A DNA stretch of 64,000 nucleotides from the NCBI GenBank assembly GCA_003217735.2, contig CP031589.1:1-64000 (forward strand). Direction: 5' to 3'. Of this stretch, positions 59,431 through 64,000 are shown piece by piece. This stretch comes from Marinibacterium anthonyi. GTDB taxonomy: Bacteria; Pseudomonadota; Alphaproteobacteria; Rhodobacterales; Rhodobacteraceae. The notes under the pieces were generated by a model. That model had not been told where the DNA came from. It did not search any database and saw only the letters and a program-made list of their open reading frames with translations. Both the position numbers and the translations under genes were made by a program. Each line of letters starts with the position of its first letter. Positions within the stretch are counted from its first letter, which is position 1.

Positions 59431-60101
59431 TGGGTCGCTCCTTCCAGCCGGTTGAAGACGGCCAGCACCCGCTGGACGTGGTTCCGGGTTTCGGCAAATG
59501 GGGGAATTCCGGAATGCGCGCGAACCGCATCGGGCCCGGCGTTGTAGGCGGCCAGCGCGAGGCGAACGTTGCCGAACTCGGCCAGCATCATTGCCAGATA
59601 ACGTGCGGAGCCGTCGAGATTCTCGCGCCAGTCGGTGGGATCGACCCCGAGAACGGTTGCGGTCTCGGGCAAGAGCTGACCGAGACCGATCGCGCCGGCG
59701 CGCGAGACCGCGCGCGGATCGTAGGCGCTCTCGATCTCGATATTGGCCCGATAGAGGTTCAGCCAGTCGGTGACTGTTATATCGGCGGCGCGAAGACCAA
59801 GGTGGCCGGCATAGCGGAGTGCCGTCTCTTCGATCGCCGCGAGAATGTCGGGGTGGGGCGCACGAACGGTAGGAGCGATTGCGGCAACACGAAGCGCATC
59901 GCTCTCCTCGGAATCTTCGCCGAAGATCTGAAGCTCGGTTGCTGCGGATCCCTGGCCGAGGCCGTCGTTGTAGTTGCGCGCAAATCGCTCCTGCGCCCGG
60001 CTCGGCGTCAGCGTGCCGTCATTCTCCATCACCAGCACCATCTGGGCCGATGCTGAGGAGGTCAGGAAGGCGAAGAGGAGGGCGCTAAGGCCTGCTGGCA
60101 G
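59427..60101 (-). CDS. virB1: VirB1-like lytic transglycosylase, probable CTG start
   Basis: A protein with an SLT transglycosylase domain (about 110-215: R-A-N-I-E-I-E-S-A-Y-D-P with catalytic Glu, G-A-I-G-L-G-Q-L-L-P, A-A-Y-N-A-G-P-D-A-V) and a clear signal peptide (P-A-G-L-S-A-L-L-F-A-F-L-T-S-S-A-S-A-Q). No ATG, GTG or TTG is present directly before the signal; CTG at 60101 with GAGGAGA upstream gives the best N-terminus. ATG 60041 would remove the signal. It overlaps the preceding orf by 17 bp. It is the second transglycosylase of the operon. Confidence 0.75.
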   Translation of the reverse strand: MPAGLSALLFAFLTSSASAQMVLVMENDGTLTPSRAQERFARNYNDGLGQGSAATELQIFGEDSEESDALRVAAIAPTVRAPHPDILAAIEETALRYAGHLGLRAADITVTDWLNLYRANIEIESAYDPRAVSRAGAIGLGQLLPETATVLGVDPTDWRENLDGSARYLAMMLAEFGNVRLALAAYNAGPDAVRAHSGIPPFAETRNHVQRVLAVFNRLEGATQ

Positions 60102-60453
60102 CGATCTCCTCGCTGGAGAGCTTGTGCACCGTCCGTTTGCCTTCCTCCAGGGGCACGTCGGCGTGGGAGAACCCGATCCCCTGGAGGAAGGAGATGATTC
60201 CTGTGACGGTCTTGATCTCTCGGATCTTGATGTCGTTGCGCGAGGTACGAGTCCGTGCCGTGACCAGGAGCTTTTCCACGCCGTCGTCGCTGACGGCGCG
60301 CAGAATCCAGACGCCGTGCCAGTTGGGGCCCTTCTTGAAGGCGTCCTCCTTGCAGACAACTTCGACGCGATAGCCGCTGGCGACCAGATCGCGGAATCTG
60401 GGTTCGGTGACCACATTCGGGGCTTCTTTTTCTAGGTCCATCACCCGGATCAC
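60085..60453 (-). CDS. First gene of the virB operon, unknown protein
   Basis: A 122-residue cytoplasmic protein starting at GTG with GGGAGA upstream; a second start, ATG 60441, is possible. It is alpha/beta with Y-R-V-E-V-V-C-K-E-D-A, W-H-G-V-W-I-L-R-A-V-S and L-L-V-T-A-R-T-R-T. No family recognised. Being first in the operon, it may be a regulator or chaperone of transfer. Confidence 0.7.
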   Translation of the reverse strand: MIRVMDLEKEAPNVVTEPRFRDLVASGYRVEVVCKEDAFKKGPNWHGVWILRAVSDDGVEKLLVTARTRTSRNDIKIREIKTVTGIISFLQGIGFSHADVPLEEGKRTVHKLSSEEIAASRP

Positions 60454-60510
60454 GTTCTCCCATAAGGTGAATGACCAGGTTTCAGGCGTTGAAACCTAGG
60501 CATACGATGA

Positions 60511-60536
60511 TATAGTGTTGTTGCGCAAGATATAGT
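60511..60536. promoter_or_regulatory. TATAGT direct-repeat motif between virB operon and orf106
   Basis: TATAGTGTTG (60511-60520) and TATAGTTTTA (60531-60540) are 20 bp apart, two helical turns, in the 130-bp gap between the divergent virB operon and the gene at 60586. It matches the motifs at 41889 and 62381. Confidence 0.5.
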
Positions 60537-60585
60537 TTTAGCGCCCCAAGCGGATTCTCGCTCATCCAACGGATAGACTGTTCTC

Positions 60586-60906
60586 ATGCAGTTGATCAAG
60601 AAAATAAGGGGGTTCGATAACCTCCGGTTGCGCGCGATCGGTTGTGCACAGGCTATACTGTTTATCGTATTCTTGGCCGGGTACGCCTCCGCCGAATCCT
60701 GTATCGCCCCGTCTCGCCCATTCGTTCCGAGTGACCCGCAGGCTGTGCGGGACTACGCCGACATCATTCGGAAAGACTTCGAGCTCTACATCCGTGATAT
60801 TCAGAGCTACTTCCGTTGCCTTGAAGAAGAGCGCGTCCGTGCCTTCGAGGAAGCGCGGGAGGTCAGCGAAGAGTATGGGCGCTTCCTGCAGGCCGTCGGT
60901 CAGTGA
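60586..60906 (+). CDS. Small exported protein, T4SS-linked
   Basis: A 106-residue protein with a signal peptide or anchor (A-I-L-F-I-V-F-L-A-G-Y-A-S-A-E) and a helical mature part (D-I-I-R-K-D-F-E-L-Y-I-R-D-I-Q-S-Y-F-R-C-L-E-E-E-R). Two cysteines follow the signal. No family recognised. Divergent from the virB operon across the shared TATAGT motif, so probably co-regulated with it. Confidence 0.72.
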   Translation: MQLIKKIRGFDNLRLRAIGCAQAILFIVFLAGYASAESCIAPSRPFVPSDPQAVRDYADIIRKDFELYIRDIQSYFRCLEEERVRAFEEAREVSEEYGRFLQAVGQ

Positions 60907-61018
60907 CCCCAGGATTCCGAGCCTAAGACCACACGGCAAATCAGCCAGCCATTCGTCGGCAGATGAGTTGAGATCTTCGGCTAAGACCATGGAAAGCTCA
61001 CAGTATCCACTTTTTAGA

Positions 61019-61061
61019 TAATCTATAATTTAGATTAGCCCGGTCACAAGAGGTTTGTGAC
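61019..61061 (+). promoter_or_regulatory. Operator/promoter and leader hairpin of the Xre gene
   Basis: TAATCTA (61019-61025) and TAGATTA (61031-61037) form an exact inverted repeat around TAATT, and a consensus -10 TATAAT (61024-61029) lies inside it, suggesting autorepression. Next, GTCACAA (61043-61049) pairs with TTGTGAC (61055-61061) around GAGGT, placing the ribosome-binding site in the loop just before GTG 61064. Confidence 0.6.
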
Positions 61062-61063
61062 GC

Positions 61064-61321
61064 GTGGCAAAAACAATCAGAAGTTCGGGACATGAGGCGC
61101 TGCGCGATGCATTGATCGCGGCAAGGAAGACTGCTGGTCTCACACAGGCCGAGCTGGCCGAGAGGCTAAAGTGCCATCAGTCTTTTGTGGCTCGCGTGGA
61201 AAGCGGCGAACGGAGAATCGATGTCATCGAGTTGATCGTTCTGGCCAGAGCCATGGGTGTTGCGGCGGCCGACCTGTTGTCTATTGCCGAAGTCGCGACA
61301 GAAGCCGATCATCGGATCTAG
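61064..61321 (+). CDS. Xre-family regulator of the transfer region
   Basis: An 85-residue protein consisting of one Cro/C1-type helix-turn-helix (about 12-70: [34 protein letters not shown]). Start is GTG. Its promoter has a palindrome over the -10. It is the only regulator near the transfer operons besides the cargo LysR, so it is the best candidate for binding the TATAGT motifs (inference). Confidence 0.85.
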   Translation: MAKTIRSSGHEALRDALIAARKTAGLTQAELAERLKCHQSFVARVESGERRIDVIELIVLARAMGVAAADLLSIAEVATEADHRI

Positions 61322-61582
61322 GCGCGAGAAGCGGCTTGTCGCTCTCGGGCTGGCGTTGCCGAGTTGGACACCGCCGGGATGCGGTTCGTAAGGGAAATTC
61401 TCGGTGCACATCGGGTGAAGGCGCAGCCTGAAGATGATACGTTCCTATAGTATCGAAGCGTCAGGATGCGGCGGCGGGCTGTAAGCATGGTGCGGAAGAG
61501 CGTGTCCCGTGTCCGGGACACAGCACACAGGCAGCTGTTCGACCCACTGCATCAGACGCTGGCGCGAGTGACGCGGCTCTGC

Positions 61583-62332
61583 TCAGTAGTTTACCTGTTC
61601 GAAGCCGTAATTGCCCCGGTAGTCACGCCAATCGACAAAGACAGATCTGTGGTAAATGCTCGGGCAGTCCTCTCCCCATCTCTCAACCCCGACATGCGCC
61701 TCCGGCAGGTCGCCAGGCGAGGAAGAGCGCCAGGAGAACTCCCCCTGAGTCCCGTAGGTTCCAAGAACAACTGTCGCGCTCCGATTGCAGTCGCCATCCC
61801 GACCGGACTCGCGTTGTCGTGCAAAGCGGACGTCATAGACGCGAATCGAGCGCACGAAGTTGAACTCCGGCCCGCTGATGTCGATGTCGGCCCGGTCCTG
61901 GACCAACTCAAGAACAGATTCGCTCCACGAGCGGTCAAATCCAGAAAGGGGAGAACGAAGAAAGGAGGGCATTGCCGGATCGAGACCGCTGAGCGGGTGT
62001 ACCGGGAAGCTCTGGGGCAGGGTGCCACGTCCATCGAACAGGATGTCGTAGATGCGCCCACCCAAGTTGGTGTTCCCGGCTGGTTGATACGCAACACCCA
62101 TGGGGCAACGCCAGATTTGCAGTGGCGGCTCAACGGGCCAGGGCGTGATCCGCCGGATGAATTCGGCCCGGGCACGTGCGCACGGTTCGGAGGCCGGCCA
62201 TCCACCTGAGAGGCAGAGGAGGATGGCGCAATCGATCGGGTAGGTTTGTGCCGCGGCTTTGGTGGCTGCGCCCGCGCCGGAAAGAGCTCCAATGACGGCT
62301 ACAACAGCGAAACGAACAAGCAATCGACACAT
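61583..62332 (-). CDS. Exported cysteine-containing protein, unknown
   Basis: A 249-residue protein with a signal peptide (V-A-V-I-G-A-L-S-G-A-G-A-A-T-K-A-A-A-Q) and cysteines clustered near the mature start (P-I-D-C-A-I-L-L-C-L-S-G-G-W-P, E-P-C-A-R-A, R-C-P-M). The I-L-L-C-L-A/S-G-G-F/W-P type start is familiar from small exported proteins on Rhodobacterales plasmids, always near T4SS genes. No function is known. A TATAGT/TATAAT pair lies about 50 bp upstream. Confidence 0.72.
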   Translation of the reverse strand: MCRLLVRFAVVAVIGALSGAGAATKAAAQTYPIDCAILLCLSGGWPASEPCARARAEFIRRITPWPVEPPLQIWRCPMGVAYQPAGNTNLGGRIYDILFDGRGTLPQSFPVHPLSGLDPAMPSFLRSPLSGFDRSWSESVLELVQDRADIDISGPEFNFVRSIRVYDVRFARQRESGRDGDCNRSATVVLGTYGTQGEFSWRSSSPGDLPEAHVGVERWGEDCPSIYHRSVFVDWRDYRGNYGFEQVNY

Positions 62333-62380
62333 GGTTCGGGCTCCTATCAGAAAGGACTCCGTCCCATCATGCGTCGGAAG

Positions 62381-62406
62381 TATAGTATTGTCACTCAAAA
62401 TATAAT
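62381..62406. promoter_or_regulatory. TATAGT/TATAAT direct-repeat motif before the exported-protein gene
   Basis: TATAGTATTG (62381-62390) and TATAATTCAT (62401-62410) are 20 bp apart, matching the motif pairs at 41889 and 60511. It lies upstream of the minus-strand gene ending at 62332. Confidence 0.45.
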
Positions 62407-62439
62407 TCATGTCTGCTCTGCAGCGGGGCAGTGATTGCA

Positions 62440-62694
62440 CTAGCCGCGCATTGTCGGACCGCCCGCCATGAGCCTCTCCAAGAGATCCGTAACGGTGTCC
62501 GTGTTCACGTCTTTCGCGCGCGCGAGGGTTTCAGGTGGAATCGGTGGAGCGACTTGCGCGGCTTCACGTTCCTGGCCGATCCAAAGGATCGACAGCTCGA
62601 GCGTGTTCCAGAGGTAGACCCAGCCAACAGTTCGCTTTCCATCGGAGGCCAATAGGCGGGCGATAGCGGTTGCTTCTTCCTTGCCATACGTCAC
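62440..62694 (-). CDS. Small protein, unknown
   Basis: An 84-residue cytoplasmic protein starting at GTG. It has an A-I-A-R-L-L-A-S-D-G-K-R-T-V-G-W-V-Y-L-W-N-T-x-E segment and an acidic tail. No family recognised. It is upstream of, and in line with, the exported-protein gene, but the AT-rich motif between them suggests a separate promoter. Confidence 0.6.
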   Translation of the reverse strand: MTYGKEEATAIARLLASDGKRTVGWVYLWNTLELSILWIGQEREAAQVAPPIPPETLARAKDVNTDTVTDLLERLMAGGPTMRG

Positions 62695-63036
62695 TAGTTC
62701 TTATGCTCCATACCCGGTTCTCAAGCGGGCGATTTCGTTCCTGCTTCAAGACCGAATGTAGGCTGGCTGAACCGGCTGGCGTATTGGGTTGATCAGAGAA
62801 GGCGCGGAACTGGGGGCATTCGCCTATTCTGCCGAGCAATATTAAACACTACCTTACGGAAGTGGTGCTCAGAAATGGGCGGCACCGGAAATCCCAGCGC
62901 CGCCCCTTGCCCGTCTACAGGGAGGATGTAGTGGGCAGGTAGTACACGGGCAGACCTTTCAGGGCTGTAACTTAAAGCTCTGAGTTAACGAAGAAAATAG
63001 AATCTCTATAGCTCTCGAGGGCATGGCTGCTTCCTG
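62695..63036. other. Gene-free gap
   Basis: About 340 bp between the last transfer-region gene and the aldehyde dehydrogenase. I see no gene or clear structure. It probably marks the border of the transfer region. Confidence 0.5.
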
Positions 63037-64000
63037 CTATGAAAATACAACTTGAATATCCGTATATTCGGCGAGACCTTCTTCGCCAAATTCAACGCCT
63101 ATCCCAGATGCCTTGACGCCGCCAAAGGGCGCGTTCGGCTGGATCGCACCGTGTTTGTTGATCCAAACCGACCCGCATTCCATGCGTGTGGCCAAGTCGC
63201 GGCCCCGCTCGATATCGGAGGTCCAGATCGACCCGCCCAACCCGTTCGGGGAATCGTTGGCCGCGGCGATGGCTTCATCGACGTCGGAATATCGGATCAC
63301 CGGAAGCGCCGGACCGAACTGCTCCTCGACCACGAGCGGGTCGTCCTGCGACAGGTCCGCAATGATCGTCGGCGGGAAAAACAGCCCCTCGCCAGGCGTG
63401 CCACCCAGCAGGACGCGGCCTCTGGATTTGGCGGCTTCGGTCAGGCGGTTGACCTTGTCGAACTGCATCTGGTTCTGGATCGGGCCCAGAATGCTCTGCT
63501 CGCTCATCCCGTCACCAACGGGGATATTGCGCGCGAAATCCACCAGCGCATCGCAGACCGCGTCATAGATGGACGTGTGCACATACAGGCGTTTCATGGC
63601 AGCGCAGGTCTGGCCGTTGTTGATGAACGCGCCCCAGAACAGGCCTTCGGCAATCGCCTTCGGATCGGCGTCGGGCAAGACGATGCCCGCATCATTACCG
63701 CCCAGTTCCAGCGTCAGCCGCTTCATGGTCTCAGCGGCGGATTGCATGACCTTCTGGCCGGTGGCGCAGGAGCCGGTGAACACGATCTTGCGGATGCCGT
63801 CATGGGCGGACATGGCCGCTCCGAGATTCACGTCCTTGTCATCGCCGGTCACCACATTGACGACGCCTTTGGGCAGAACCTCTTGCATGATTTCGACCAG
63901 CCGGATGGTCGAAAGCGGGGTGTTGGGCGAGGGCTTGACCACCACCGTGTTGCCGGTCCGCAGGGCCGGGATGATGTGCCAGATGGCGATCAAGACCGGG
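63037..64000 (-). CDS. Aldehyde dehydrogenase family protein (5' end outside window)
   Basis: The C-terminal 321 residues of an NAD(P)-dependent aldehyde dehydrogenase; the frame runs through the window edge with F-P-V-L-I-A-I-W-H-like text, so about 150 residues are missing. Visible: V-V-K-P-S-P cofactor Lys, F-T-G-S-C-A-T-G, L-E-L-G-G-N-D (general base Glu), N-N-G-Q-T-C-A-A (catalytic Cys) and E-E-Q-F-G-P-A-L-P-V. The N-N-G-Q-T-C variant is frequent in dehydrogenases acting on small hydroxy- or aromatic aldehydes. Probably catabolic cargo. Confidence 0.9.
   Translation of the reverse strand, partial: PVLIAIWHIIPALRTGNTVVVKPSPNTPLSTIRLVEIMQEVLPKGVVNVVTGDDKDVNLGAAMSAHDGIRKIVFTGSCATGQKVMQSAAETMKRLTLELGGNDAGIVLPDADPKAIAEGLFWGAFINNGQTCAAMKRLYVHTSIYDAVCDALVDFARNIPVGDGMSEQSILGPIQNQMQFDKVNRLTEAAKSRGRVLLGGTPGEGLFFPPTIIADLSQDDPLVVEEQFGPALPVIRYSDVDEAIAAANDSPNGLGGSIWTSDIERGRDLATRMECGSVWINKHGAIQPNAPFGGVKASGIGVEFGEEGLAEYTDIQVVFS

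Noticed and set aside
61446-61451. A further TATAGT hexamer between the Xre gene and the exported-protein gene
   Set aside because: It has no partner 19-20 bp away and does not lie upstream of a gene; single copies are expected by chance.
1-64000. tRNA, rRNA and CRISPR arrays
   Set aside because: I saw no convincing tRNA cloverleaf, rRNA segment or regularly spaced repeat array on either strand by eye.

Overview
The window looks like part of a conjugative repABC-family plasmid of a Rhodobacteraceae (Roseobacter/Paracoccus-type) alphaproteobacterium. It opens exactly at the start codon of a RepC replication initiator and carries a complete VirB/VirD4 type IV secretion system with a VirD2-like relaxase. 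Its accessory proteins (DUF1403, DUF736, DUF2493, DUF6878, DUF6915, DUF5983) are families typical of alphaproteobacterial plasmids. DNA is GC-rich, except in a few AT-rich promoter islands. These identifications rest on reading protein motifs, not on database searches.

Region by region. (1) 1-4.2 kb, maintenance: repC, a tyrosine recombinase with a candidate core site next to its start, DUF1403 and ScpB. (2) 4.2-12.2 kb, defence island: an IetA/IetS pair (AAA ATPase + subtilisin-like protease), then a CBASS operon of the short type II layout (CD-NTase, E2-like protein, CapV patatin phospholipase) on the minus strand, divergent from a CapH/CapP regulator-protease pair. (3) 12.3-19.7 kb, cargo: a secreted alpha/beta hydrolase and Sel1 protein divergent from a TetR regulator and three secreted proteins (one DUF3500, one EF-hand), then PadR + O-methyltransferase, a 21-codon remnant of a siderophore-interacting protein, and a GNAT acetyltransferase. 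(4) 19.7-35.6 kb, a damaged anti-restriction/leading-type region: ArdC truncated by a three-recombinase (RIT-like) element, a second ArdC joined by a deletion to a strawberry-notch-like helicase/methylase that lost its N-terminus, an IS110-family element, then a co-oriented array of small plasmid proteins and RadC. (5) 35.9-41.4 kb: quinone-reductase-like SDR with divergent HxlR regulator, a secreted nuclease, and two genes each preceded by a nearly identical ~490-bp leader. (6) 41.4-62.7 kb, transfer: a hairpin-rich oriT-like segment, MobC-like protein, relaxase, VirD4, a LysR/SDR insertion, then the virB operon on the opposite strand (orf122-virB1-B2-B3-B4-lipoprotein-second transglycosylase-B5-B8-B9-B10-B11-two small orfs-B6), plus an Xre regulator and small exported proteins. 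(7) The window ends inside an aldehyde dehydrogenase gene.

How the parts may work together: the maintenance block and IetAS would stabilise the plasmid, and CBASS (controlled by CapHP) and IetAS would protect the host from phage. The 32-41 kb array lies beside the transfer genes and probably forms the early-entering leading region. A shared AT-rich direct-repeat motif (TATAGT pairs 19-20 bp apart) in front of the relaxase operon, between the virB operon and its divergent gene, and in front of one exported-protein gene suggests co-regulation of transfer, perhaps by the Xre protein at 61.1 kb. The most novel-looking items are that motif set, the duplicated ~490-bp structured leader, the VirB5-like tail on a lytic transglycosylase, and the compact CBASS/CapHP/IetAS island.
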